The notes beneath the pieces are model-generated. The model was not told where the DNA came from, did no database searches, and was given only the letters and a program-made list of their open reading frames with translations. The translations under genes were made by a program, and so were the position numbers. From Rhodoferax sp. (GTDB taxonomy: Bacteria > Pseudomonadota > Gammaproteobacteria > Burkholderiales > Burkholderiaceae_C), in the NCBI GenBank assembly GCA_028711355.1, contig JAQTSL010000013.1, positions 1-24,330 of the forward strand: a stretch of 24,330 bases of DNA, in the 5' to 3' direction. This document shows, in pieces, positions 1-7,024 of the stretch (position 1 is the first letter of the stretch; each line of letters opens with the position of its first letter).

Positions 1-179
1 GCGATTGTCGGAGGCGATAGCCGAGTTCGAGCGGGACCCCACCTGCAGCGAGCACCGCAGGTTGCCCGTAGCGTAGCGAAGGGACGCAGACAGCAGGGTC
101 GCCCTTTCTTTGCTTACTTTCTTTCGGCGAAGCGAATGAAAGTAAGTCGCCCGCCGGGGCGAACACCCGGCCTAAACCT
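1..179. repeat. Repeat-rich non-coding stretch downstream of urtD
   Basis: No convincing gene is seen here. The stretch contains three hairpins: ACCTGC/GCAGGT arms at 41-46 and 57-62; CTTACTTTC/GAAAGTAAG arms at 113-121 and 138-146; and GCCGGG/CCCGGC arms at 153-158 and 166-171. The wording (a TTCGCTACGCTACGGG-type segment followed by a TTTGCTTACTTTCTTT-type segment) resembles short repeats I know from Comamonadaceae intergenic regions. On the minus strand it directly follows the urtD stop, so the 153-171 and 113-146 hairpins could end or attenuate urt transcription. It occupies the place where urtE would normally begin. Confidence 0.6.
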
Positions 180-1061
180 TCACCGTCCAAGATACACCTC
201 AATCACCCGCTCATCACTTTGCACCTGTGCCAGCGTGCCCTGCGCCAGTACCGAGCCGTCGCACAGCACGGTGACGATGTCCGAAATGGTGTTGATAAAG
301 CTCATGTCGTGCTCCACCACCATCAGCGAATGCTTGCCTTTGAGGCTTAAAAACAGCTCGGCGGTGCGCTCGGTCTCTTCGTCGGTCATGCCTGCCACCG
401 GTTCGTCCAACAACAGCAGCTTGGGGTCTTGCATCAGCAGCATGCCAATTTCAAGCCATTGCTTTTGTCCATGACTCAAGTAACCTGCCAGGCTTGAGGC
501 GCTGCCGTTCAGGTGGATGGTGTGCAGCACTTCGGCCAGCCGGTCGCTCTGTGCCGAGTCCAGCTTGAATATCATCGAAGCGGTCACCGCCTTGTTGGTT
601 TTGAGGGCTAGTTCCAGGTTTTCAAACACCGTGAGCTGTTCAAACACCGTGGGTTTTTGGAACTTGCGACCAATGCCCATCTGGGCAATTTCTGCCTCCT
701 TGTAGCGCAGCAAATCAATCGTGCTGCCAAAAAAAACCTGCCCCGAATCGGGCCGGGTTTTGCCGGTGATGATGTCCATCAGGGTGGTCTTGCCCGCACC
801 GTTGGGGCCGATGATGCAGCGCAGCTCGCCCGGAGCAATGTCCAGGCTCAGATTATTGATGGCCTTGAAGCCGTCAAAGCTCACGCTGACATCTTCCAGG
901 TACAGGATGCGGCCGTGGGTGGTGTCCACTTCATTCGGCACGGCCAGGCGGGCAAACCCCGCAGCGCGCCCGCCCGATGCGGTGTTGCCACCCTGGGCCG
1001 CCAAACCCGCCTGGTATGTCGCGAGGCGGCGCGCGCCGTCTTCCATCAAGTCAGGGGTCAT
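180..1061 (-). CDS. urtD: Urea ABC transporter ATP-binding protein UrtD
   Basis: A 293-residue cytoplasmic ATPase that should power urea uptake together with UrtE and the permeases UrtB and UrtC. It has a Walker A motif GPNGAGKT at about residues 85-92, an ABC signature LSHGQ at about 195-199, Walker B LLLLDEP from about 215, and the switch histidine in VVEHD near 251. The LSHGQKQWLEIGM signature and the GMTDEE that follows Walker B are typical of UrtD rather than of general branched-chain amino-acid ATPases. About 50 residues precede the ABC fold, which is longer than usual. The start overlaps the urtC stop as ATGA and is preceded by AGGAG at 6-nt spacing, so translational coupling is likely. 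It is the last gene of the urtABCD run in the window; no urtE follows within 179 bases. Confidence 0.95.
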   Translation of the reverse strand: MTPDLMEDGARRLATYQAGLAAQGGNTASGGRAAGFARLAVPNEVDTTHGRILYLEDVSVSFDGFKAINNLSLDIAPGELRCIIGPNGAGKTTLMDIITGKTRPDSGQVFFGSTIDLLRYKEAEIAQMGIGRKFQKPTVFEQLTVFENLELALKTNKAVTASMIFKLDSAQSDRLAEVLHTIHLNGSASSLAGYLSHGQKQWLEIGMLLMQDPKLLLLDEPVAGMTDEETERTAELFLSLKGKHSLMVVEHDMSFINTISDIVTVLCDGSVLAQGTLAQVQSDERVIEVYLGR

Positions 1062-2182
1062 GAGCGACTCCTGCCCGACCGCGCCAGGCGCCGCACCAAG
1101 CCCACCACACCGTCCGGCAAAAATAGCGTAACCCCAATGAACAGCGCCCCCAAAAAGTACAACCAGAATTCAGGGTAGGCCACCGTCAGCCAGCTCTTGG
1201 CACCGCTGACGATGAAGGCCCCCAAGATCGGCCCGATCAGCGTGGCACGGCCTCCCACTGCCGCCCAAATAGCGATTTCAATCGAGTTGGCCGGACTCAT
1301 CTCACTCGGGTTGATGATGCCCACTTGCGGCACATACAGGGCGCCGGCCACACCACACATCATGGCTGAAATGGTCCAGATGGTGAGCTTGTAGCCCAAG
1401 GGGTTGTAGCCGCTGAACATCACGCGCGTTTCTGCGTCACGCACTGCTTGCAGCACCCGGCCAAACTTGCTGTTGATGAGCCAGCGAGCCATCAAGAAAA
1501 AGCCCAATAGCGTTACACCGGTGAGCACAAAAAGCGTCATGCGCATGGCGGGTGTGGCGATCGGGATTTCCAGAATCCGTTTGAAATCGGTAAACCCATT
1601 GTTGCCACCAAAGCCGGTCTCGTTCCTGAAAAACAGCAGCATCGCAGCAAAGGTCATGGCCTGCGTGATGATCGAAAAATAAACCCCTTTGATGCGCGAG
1701 CGAAAGGCAAAATAGCCAAACACAAAGGCCACAAGGCCCGGTACGGCAATGATCAAAAATAGCGTGGCGATGAAACTGTCGCTGAAAGTCCAGTGCCAGG
1801 GTAATTCCTTCCAGTCCAGAAACACCATGAAGTCGGGCAAAGCGCTTTTGTAATTGCCCTCCAGCCCAATCTGGCGCATCAAATACATGCCCATGGCATA
1901 GCCGCCGAGTGCAAAAAACAGCCCATGCCCCAGACTCAAAATGCCAGTAAAGCCCCAGATCAAATCCATCGCCAGCGCGCAAATGGCATAACACATGATG
2001 CGCCCGACCAGGCCCACGCCGTAGTCGCTCAGGTGAAACACGCTGCCCGGCGGTACTAGCAAATTCAATACCGGTGCCACCGCGCACACCACAATCAGCG
2101 CCACCAAAAAAGCCGCCCAACCGGTGCGGCTCAGCAGCGGTGTCCGTGAAGGCAATAAAGCAGGATTCATTGGCGTGCCCAT
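1058..2182 (-). CDS. urtC: Urea ABC transporter permease UrtC
   Basis: A roughly 374-residue inner-membrane permease of the LivM/UrtC family, expected to form the transmembrane channel with UrtB. The sequence shows many hydrophobic helices and the family-typical stretches DLIWGFTGILSLGHGLFFALG (shown only in part here: GFTGILSLGHG), SRIKGVYFSIITQA and NPSEMSPANSIEIAIWAAVGG (AIWAAVGGRATLIGP in part). I chose the ATG at 2182 because GGAGG lies 7 nt upstream; an ATG at 2188 overlaps the urtB stop but sits only 1 nt from that GGAGG. Its stop overlaps the urtD start by 4 nt. It lies in the same operon as urtB and urtD. Confidence 0.95.
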   Translation of the reverse strand: MGTPMNPALLPSRTPLLSRTGWAAFLVALIVVCAVAPVLNLLVPPGSVFHLSDYGVGLVGRIMCYAICALAMDLIWGFTGILSLGHGLFFALGGYAMGMYLMRQIGLEGNYKSALPDFMVFLDWKELPWHWTFSDSFIATLFLIIAVPGLVAFVFGYFAFRSRIKGVYFSIITQAMTFAAMLLFFRNETGFGGNNGFTDFKRILEIPIATPAMRMTLFVLTGVTLLGFFLMARWLINSKFGRVLQAVRDAETRVMFSGYNPLGYKLTIWTISAMMCGVAGALYVPQVGIINPSEMSPANSIEIAIWAAVGGRATLIGPILGAFIVSGAKSWLTVAYPEFWLYFLGALFIGVTLFLPDGVVGLVRRLARSGRSRS

Positions 2183-2184
2183 GC

Positions 2185-3741
2185 TCATGCCTCCGCCGAA
2201 CGCCCACGCATGGCAAAGATGCCCTGCGGACGCTTTTGAATAAAGATGATGATCAGCACCAGCACCGCAATCTTGGCCAGCACCGCACCGGCCCAGCCCT
2301 CCAGAAACTTGTTTAACAGCCCCAAGCCCATGGCGGCATAGACCGTGCCGGCCAGTTGCCCCACGCCACCCACCACCACCACCATGAAGGCATCCACAAT
2401 GTAGCCTTGCCCCAAATCTGGACCCACATTGCCGACCTGGCTTAAGGCGCAACCGGCCAGCCCGGCAATACCCGAGCCCAACGCAAACGCATAGGTGTCA
2501 ATGCGCGCGGTGTTGACTCCCATGCAAGCGGCAATCGGCCGGTTTTGCGTGACCCCGCGCACGAACAAACCCAGCCGTGTCTTACCAATCATCCAGGCCA
2601 CGCTACCCAGCACAAAAATCGCAAAGCCAATGATGACCAGCCGGTTGTAGGGCAGCGACAAATTGCCCAGCACCTGCACCCCGCCGCTCATCCACGACGG
2701 GTTTTCAACGCCCACGTTTTGCGCGCCAAACACGCTGCGCACCAACTGCATCAGCATCAGGCTGATGCCCCAGGTGGCCAGCAAGGTCTCCAGCGGGCGG
2801 CCATACAGAAAGCGGATCACTGAGCGCTCCAGAATCGCACCCATCAAGGCCGATGCCAAAAACGCTACCGGCACCGCCGCCAGCAAATACCAGTCAAACG
2901 CGCCGGGCAGATAGCTGCGAAACAGGCCTTGCACCACATAGGTGGCATAGGCACCAATCATCATCAGCTCGCCGTGCGCCATGTTGATCACGCCCATCAG
3001 GCCGTAGGTGATGGCCAGCCCGAGTGCCACCAGCAACAAGATGGAGCCCAGGCTGATGCCGCTAAAAATGGCACCCAGCCGGTCGCCCCAGGCCAAAGCC
3101 GATTCCACCTGGCGCAGGGCGGCCCGCAATGCCACTTTCACAGTGGAATCTTCCTCAACCTTCAAACGCTCAAGCAGCAGGGTCTTGGTGCTGGCCTGGC
3201 CACTGTCTGCCAAGTCTTTTGCCGCTTGCAGACGCTGCGCCTTGTCGTCACTGGTCAGCAGGGCCGCTGCCTGCAACTGGATGATTTGCGCCTTCAAAGC
3301 GGCATCGGTTTCTGCGGCCAGTGCCTTGGCCAGCAGCGGCAGTTTGCTGACATCCACCTGCGCCTGCATGGTCTTGAGCGCGCTGCGGCGCAGCGTCAGG
3401 TCGGGTGAGAGCAGGTCAAAGCCGGCCAGAGCGGTTTCGATCTCGCCACGCAGACGGTTGTTGTTGACCACGTCTTCGGCCTCGTCGGGCACGGCACTGG
3501 CCTGGCCGCTGACCGGGTCGATGCCCTGATCGCCCTGCATCACCCAGATATGCTGGTCCTGAATCTTGACTGAATCTTCAAGCAAAGCCTTGAGGAAAGC
3601 CACGGTGGCTGCATCAGGTTGCGCCGCCGCAATAGCGGCTACCCGCGTATCCGACTCGCCAATCGCCATGCGTTTGGCCTGGTCCAGGCTCAGTGCATGC
3701 GCGCTGGCCGCTACGAATACAGAAGCTATCAAAATACCCAT
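2185..3741 (-). CDS. urtB: Urea ABC transporter permease UrtB
   Basis: A roughly 518-residue inner-membrane permease. As is usual for UrtB, it has a signal peptide (MGILIASVFVAASAHA), a helical periplasmic N-terminal domain of about 200 residues, and then a LivH-type permease domain with GLAITYGLMGVINMAHGE and the late VDAFMVVVVGGVGQLAGT stretch. The open frame extends far upstream, but the upstream part overlaps urtA and has no family resemblance. An ATG at 3795 (about 536 residues, start MDHKRC) is an alternative; neither start has a clear Shine-Dalgarno sequence. The signal-peptide codons coincide with a copy of a dispersed repeat (3701-3734). The gene is separated from urtA by a hairpin and a palindrome, so it may have its own promoter; it ends in a tight junction with urtC. 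Confidence 0.93.
   Translation of the reverse strand: MGILIASVFVAASAHALSLDQAKRMAIGESDTRVAAIAAAQPDAATVAFLKALLEDSVKIQDQHIWVMQGDQGIDPVSGQASAVPDEAEDVVNNNRLRGEIETALAGFDLLSPDLTLRRSALKTMQAQVDVSKLPLLAKALAAETDAALKAQIIQLQAAALLTSDDKAQRLQAAKDLADSGQASTKTLLLERLKVEEDSTVKVALRAALRQVESALAWGDRLGAIFSGISLGSILLLVALGLAITYGLMGVINMAHGELMMIGAYATYVVQGLFRSYLPGAFDWYLLAAVPVAFLASALMGAILERSVIRFLYGRPLETLLATWGISLMLMQLVRSVFGAQNVGVENPSWMSGGVQVLGNLSLPYNRLVIIGFAIFVLGSVAWMIGKTRLGLFVRGVTQNRPIAACMGVNTARIDTYAFALGSGIAGLAGCALSQVGNVGPDLGQGYIVDAFMVVVVGGVGQLAGTVYAAMGLGLLNKFLEGWAGAVLAKIAVLVLIIIFIQKRPQGIFAMRGRSAEA
3701..3734 (-). repeat. Probable copy of a dispersed repeat inside urtB
   Basis: Read on the plus strand, the segment runs GCGCTGGCCGC... 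to AGAAGCTATCAAAA. It resembles the two clearer copies at 6785-6825 (in hoxX) and 16820-16862 (in murU), which share the plan GCGCT-AGC...ACAAGC...AGCTATCAAAA. It covers codons 3 to 14 of urtB, which encode the hydrophobic core of the signal peptide. The match is weaker than between the other two copies, so this one is tentative. Confidence 0.45.
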
Positions 3742-3830
3742 GCGGCACCAAAGGCTGGCTGGGTGGCATATCAACGAACAGCGTTTGTGATCCATATGCC
3801 GCCGATTTTGGGCAGTTGCCGCCCGCGTGC

Positions 3831-3852
3831 CAATACGCCAGGTGGCGTATTG
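3831..3852. promoter_or_regulatory. Palindrome upstream of urtB, possible operator
   Basis: Perfect 10-bp arms CAATACGCCA and TGGCGTATTG separated by GG. Essentially the same palindrome, with shorter arms, occurs at 5282-5299 upstream of urtA. The two lie at about 90 and 85 bp upstream of the chosen urtB and urtA starts. This suggests a common regulator-binding site, but I cannot name the regulator; the sequence does not look like an NtrC site. Confidence 0.55.
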
Positions 3853-3878
3853 CCAGAGACTGCTGCTCTGCCAAAGCA

Positions 3879-3903
3879 AACAGCCCGCACGGGGCGGGCT
3901 GTT
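3879..3903 (-). terminator. Hairpin between urtA and urtB, terminator or attenuator
   Basis: A 10-bp perfect stem (AACAGCCCGC with GCGGGCTGTT) closes a 5-nt loop. On the minus strand it begins 19 nt after the urtA stop and is followed by a T-rich run TTTGCTTT. Such a hairpin would stop or slow part of the transcription after the binding-protein gene and stabilise its mRNA, which fits the need for more UrtA than permease. Confidence 0.7.
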
Positions 3904-3922
3904 CGAAGCGAAGGCGTCAAGA

Positions 3923-5197
3923 TTACTTCTTGGCGGGCTGGTCGGGCTTGCCGGCATTGCCTTCAATGTACGGGCTCCATGGTTTGGCCTTGACCGGGCC
4001 GGGGGTCTTCCAGACCACTTTGAACTGGCCGTCGGCCTTGATCTCGCCGATGAACACGCTCTTGTGCAGGTGATGGTTTTTCTCATCCATCTTGCTCACG
4101 ATACCGCTGGGCGCCTTGAAGGTCTGGCCGGCCATGGCGGTAATAACCTTGTCCACCTCGGTGGACTTGGCCTTTATCACGGCTTGCTTCCACATATTGA
4201 TACCGATGTAGGTGGCTTCCATCGGGTCGTTGGTCAACGCCTTGTCCTTGTGGCCGGCAATGCCCTTGGCCTTGGCGTAAGCGGTCCATTTCTTGATGAA
4301 CTCGGTGTTGGTCGGGTTCTTGATCGACTGGAAGTAGTTCCAGGCAGCCAGGTGGCCCACCAGGGGTTTGGTATCGACACCGCGCAGTTCTTCTTCACCG
4401 ACAGAGAAAGCGACCACCGGCACGTCCTTGGCCTTCAGGCCAGCGTTGCCGAGTTCCTTGTAGAACGGCACGTTGGAGTCACCGTTGATGGTGGACACCA
4501 CGGCGGTCTTGCCAGCGGCGCTGAATTTCTTGATGTCAGCCACGATGGTTTGGTAATCACTGTGACCAAACGGGGTGTATTTTTCGTCGATGTCGGTTTC
4601 TTTTACGCCTTTGGATTTGAGGTAGGCGCGCAAAATCTTGTTGGTGGTGCGGGGATAGACATAGTCAGTGCCCAGCAGCACCCAGCGCTTGGCGCCGCCG
4701 CCGTCTTTGCTCATCAAATAGTCCACCGCGGGGATCGCTTGCTGGTTCGGCGCAGCACCGGTGTAAAACACGTTTTTGGACAGCTCTTCACCTTCGTACT
4801 GCACCGGGTAGAACAGCAGGCCGTTCATTTCTTCAACCACTGGCAGCACCGACTTGCGGCTCACGCTGGTCCAGCAGCCAAAGATCACATCGACCTTGTC
4901 TTGCCCTAGCAACTGCTTGGTTTTTTCGGCAAACAGCGGCCAGTTGGACGCTGGGTCCACCACCACGGGCTCGAGCTTTTTGCCGAGCAAGCCGCCCTTG
5001 GCGTTGATTTCGTCAATGGCCATCAGCACGGTGTCTTTCAACACGGTTTCAGAAATCGCCATGGTGCCAGACAGGCTGTGCAAAATGCCGACCTTGATGG
5101 TGTCTGCCGCGTAAGCCGGCAGGGCAGACAGCGTGGTCAGCGCGACGGCAGCAGTGAGCGCCTTGAGGGTGAATCGGCGTGAGTTGAAGCTTGACAT
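3923..5197 (-). CDS. urtA: Urea ABC transporter substrate-binding protein UrtA
   Basis: A 424-residue periplasmic binding protein for urea (and perhaps short-chain amides). It has an N-terminal export signal with two arginines (SRRFTLK, Tat-like) and a cleavage region ALPAYAAD. The mature part begins TIKVGILHSLSGTMAISE, and the segments VIFGCWTSVSRKSVLPV, LLFYPVQYEGEE and TGAAPNQQAIPA are hallmarks of UrtA/FmdD-type proteins. The start is well supported by GGAG 8-9 nt upstream; the open frame continues upstream only as a shadow of hoxX. It is the first gene of the urt run, divergent from hoxX, and followed by a hairpin before urtB. In related bacteria this operon is induced by nitrogen limitation; no NtrC box was seen here. 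Confidence 0.96.
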   Translation of the reverse strand: MSSFNSRRFTLKALTAAVALTTLSALPAYAADTIKVGILHSLSGTMAISETVLKDTVLMAIDEINAKGGLLGKKLEPVVVDPASNWPLFAEKTKQLLGQDKVDVIFGCWTSVSRKSVLPVVEEMNGLLFYPVQYEGEELSKNVFYTGAAPNQQAIPAVDYLMSKDGGGAKRWVLLGTDYVYPRTTNKILRAYLKSKGVKETDIDEKYTPFGHSDYQTIVADIKKFSAAGKTAVVSTINGDSNVPFYKELGNAGLKAKDVPVVAFSVGEEELRGVDTKPLVGHLAAWNYFQSIKNPTNTEFIKKWTAYAKAKGIAGHKDKALTNDPMEATYIGINMWKQAVIKAKSTEVDKVITAMAGQTFKAPSGIVSKMDEKNHHLHKSVFIGEIKADGQFKVVWKTPGPVKAKPWSPYIEGNAGKPDQPAKK

Positions 5198-5259
5198 ATA
5201 AAAACTCCGATAGGTGAGTGGATGGACATCGCGGTGAATGCAGGCGACGGCTTGACTGT

Positions 5260-5299
5260 AGGCAACGTTGCCTGCTAGGGGAATACGCCATGTGGCGTA
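5260..5299. promoter_or_regulatory. Two palindromes in the urtA/hoxX divergent region
   Basis: AGGCAACGTTGCCT at 5260-5273 is a perfect 14-bp palindrome. AATACGCCA-TG-TGGCGTA at 5282-5299 repeats the palindrome found upstream of urtB. The second one is about 85 bp upstream of urtA and only about 27 bp upstream of the hoxX start, so a protein bound there could affect both genes. No clear sigma-70 or sigma-54 promoter could be read in this 129-bp gap. Confidence 0.5.
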
Positions 5300-5326
5300 C
5301 CTGTGGGTCTCGCGGAAAATGGCGCC

Positions 5327-7024
5327 ATGCGGATTCTTTTGATCACCCACGCCTACAACAGTCTGACCCAGCGCATCGACGCCCAGTTGCAGTTGCAAGG
5401 GCATGACACTTCGGTTGAATTCGATATCAGCGAGTCGGTCACGGAAGAGGCGGTGGCTTTGTTCAAGCCCGATCTGATCATTGCACCCTATTTGCGCCGT
5501 GCCATCCCTGAGGCTGTTTGGTCGCGGCAGGTGTGTCTGATCGTTCACCCCGGCATTGAGGGCGACCGCGGCCCATCGGCGCTGGACTGGGCTGTCACAC
5601 ACCAAGTTGCTGAATGGGGTGTGACTGTGCTGCAAGCCCAAAGTGACATGGACGCAGGCCCGGTGTGGGCCAGCGTGCGTTTTCCGATGCGTGCAGCCAG
5701 CAAAGGCAGCCTCTACCGGCATGAAGTCACACCGGCCGCTGTCGATGCTGTGTTGCTGGCGGTGGATCGCTTCAAAGCGGGCAACTTCAAGCCGCAGCGC
5801 CCGGCCAGCAGCCAGTGGCAGCCATTGATGCGCCAGGCGGACCGCGCCATCGACTGGCAGCGCGATGACAGCGCCACGGTGCTGCGCAAGATACGCGCGG
5901 GCGATGGTTTTCCGGGCGTAGCGGACAGTCTGTTCGGTCAGCCGTGCCATCTGTTTGACGCGTGGCCTGAGGGCAACTTGCGCGGCGCGCCAGGGCAGGT
6001 GATGGCACGGCGCCAGACCGCGCTGTGCCGTGCCACGGCGGACGGTGCGGTCTGGATCGGCCACGTCAAGCGCACGGGCAGCATCAAACTGCCAGCAACG
6101 CTGGCGTTTGCGTCCGAGTGCCTTGAGGTGCCTGAGGTGCCGCTGGCTGATCTGTGGCGCGCACCCACATCGACCTGGCAGGACATCGCCTACGAAGAAG
6201 CCGACGGTGTCGGTACGCTGTTTTTTGAGTTTTACAACGGAGCCATGTCCACCCGCCAGTGCGAGCGCCTGCGTGACGCCTTGGTCTGGGCGCAACAGCG
6301 TCCCACCACGGTGCTGGTGCTGGCCGGTGGGCACGACTTCTGGTCCAACGGCATTCATTTGAACGTGATCGAAGCGGCCAGCATCCGTGGTGGCTCTGCG
6401 GCAGATGAATCCTGGCACAACATCAACGCCATGAACGATCTGGCGCTGGAACTGCTCACCAACCAGCGCCAGATCACCATCGCCGCCGTGGCTGGCAACA
6501 CCGGTGCCGGTGGCTGCTTTTTGGCGCGCGCGGCCGATCTGATGTGGCTGCGCCAGGCGGTGGTGCAGAACCCGCATTACAAGAACATGGGCAACCTCTA
6601 TGGCTCCGAGTACTGGACCTATTCATTGCCCCGGCGTGTCGGGATGGAGGGCGCCAAAGCCATCATGCACAATCGCCAGCCGCTGACCGCTGCCCAGGCG
6701 CTGGCTATCGGTCTGGCCGATGCTTGCCTGCCAGGCGATGTGGCGGCGTTTCGGCAGGCGGTCGCAGATGATGCAAGAAAAAGGGCGCTAGCCCCCGATA
6801 TACAAGCACAGATAGCTATTAAAAATAAAGCGAAACAATGCGATGAGCAGGCCAAGCCACTGGCCGCTTATCGCGCCCAAGAGATGGAACACATGCAGCG
6901 AAACTTTTATGGATTCGACCCTAGCTACCACGTGGCACGGCACCATTTTGTGTATAAAACCTTGCCGTCGTGGACGCCGCGCCATCTGGCGCGCCATCGC
7001 GACCTGAGCGCCCGCCAGCCATGA
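5327..7024 (+). CDS. hoxX: HoxX, CO-forming hydrogenase maturation enzyme
   Basis: A 565-residue cytoplasmic protein of the HoxX (HypX) family. Work on family members showed that it makes the CO ligand of the NiFe active site from formyl-tetrahydrofolate through formyl-CoA, allowing maturation in air. The N-terminal third is a formyltransferase-like domain with HPGIEGDRGPSALDW at about residues 74-88. The C-terminal part is an enoyl-CoA-hydratase-like domain with VAGNTGAGGCFLARAADLMW and the HoxX-typical YKNMGNLYGSEYWTYSLPRRVG (cited in part). The start MRILLITHAYNSL matches other HoxX proteins, so the open frame before it is not used. Residues about 487-500 are encoded by a dispersed repeat. 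Its stop overlaps the hoxA start (ATGA). Unusually, no hyp genes precede it; urtA is its divergent neighbour. Confidence 0.93.
   Translation: MRILLITHAYNSLTQRIDAQLQLQGHDTSVEFDISESVTEEAVALFKPDLIIAPYLRRAIPEAVWSRQVCLIVHPGIEGDRGPSALDWAVTHQVAEWGVTVLQAQSDMDAGPVWASVRFPMRAASKGSLYRHEVTPAAVDAVLLAVDRFKAGNFKPQRPASSQWQPLMRQADRAIDWQRDDSATVLRKIRAGDGFPGVADSLFGQPCHLFDAWPEGNLRGAPGQVMARRQTALCRATADGAVWIGHVKRTGSIKLPATLAFASECLEVPEVPLADLWRAPTSTWQDIAYEEADGVGTLFFEFYNGAMSTRQCERLRDALVWAQQRPTTVLVLAGGHDFWSNGIHLNVIEAASIRGGSAADESWHNINAMNDLALELLTNQRQITIAAVAGNTGAGGCFLARAADLMWLRQAVVQNPHYKNMGNLYGSEYWTYSLPRRVGMEGAKAIMHNRQPLTAAQALAIGLADACLPGDVAAFRQAVADDARKRALAPDIQAQIAIKNKAKQCDEQAKPLAAYRAQEMEHMQRNFYGFDPSYHVARHHFVYKTLPSWTPRHLARHRDLSARQP
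6785..6825. repeat. Dispersed repeat copy in frame within hoxX
   Basis: Runs GCGCTAGCCCCCGATA... to AGATAGCTATTAAAAA and is followed shortly by AAACAATGCG. It aligns with 16820-16862 in murU, which has the same order of blocks and is also followed by ACAATGCG. It encodes ALAPDIQAQIAIKN in the C-terminal region of HoxX without breaking the frame. The AT-rich composition differs from the surrounding gene. Confidence 0.7.

Noticed and set aside
1437..2216. 259-codon frame within urtC
   Set aside because: Same strand, shifted frame of urtC; cysteine/histidine-rich composition typical of a shadow.
3796..4086. Upstream extension of the urtB frame to 4086
   Set aside because: It overlaps urtA in another frame and has no resemblance to UrtB; a signal peptide begins at 3741 or shortly before.
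3827..4909. Long open frame of 360 codons on the plus strand opposite urtA
   Set aside because: It is antisense to a clearly recognised UrtA, has histidine/glycine/leucine-rich shadow composition and no family resemblance.
5198..5326. Sigma-54 promoter before hoxX
   Set aside because: I searched for GG-N10-GC on the plus strand; the nearest matches have the wrong spacing or lack the GC.
5198..6577. Upstream extension of the urtA frame to 6577
   Set aside because: The extension is antisense to hoxX. A signal peptide and a good ribosome site mark the start at 5197.
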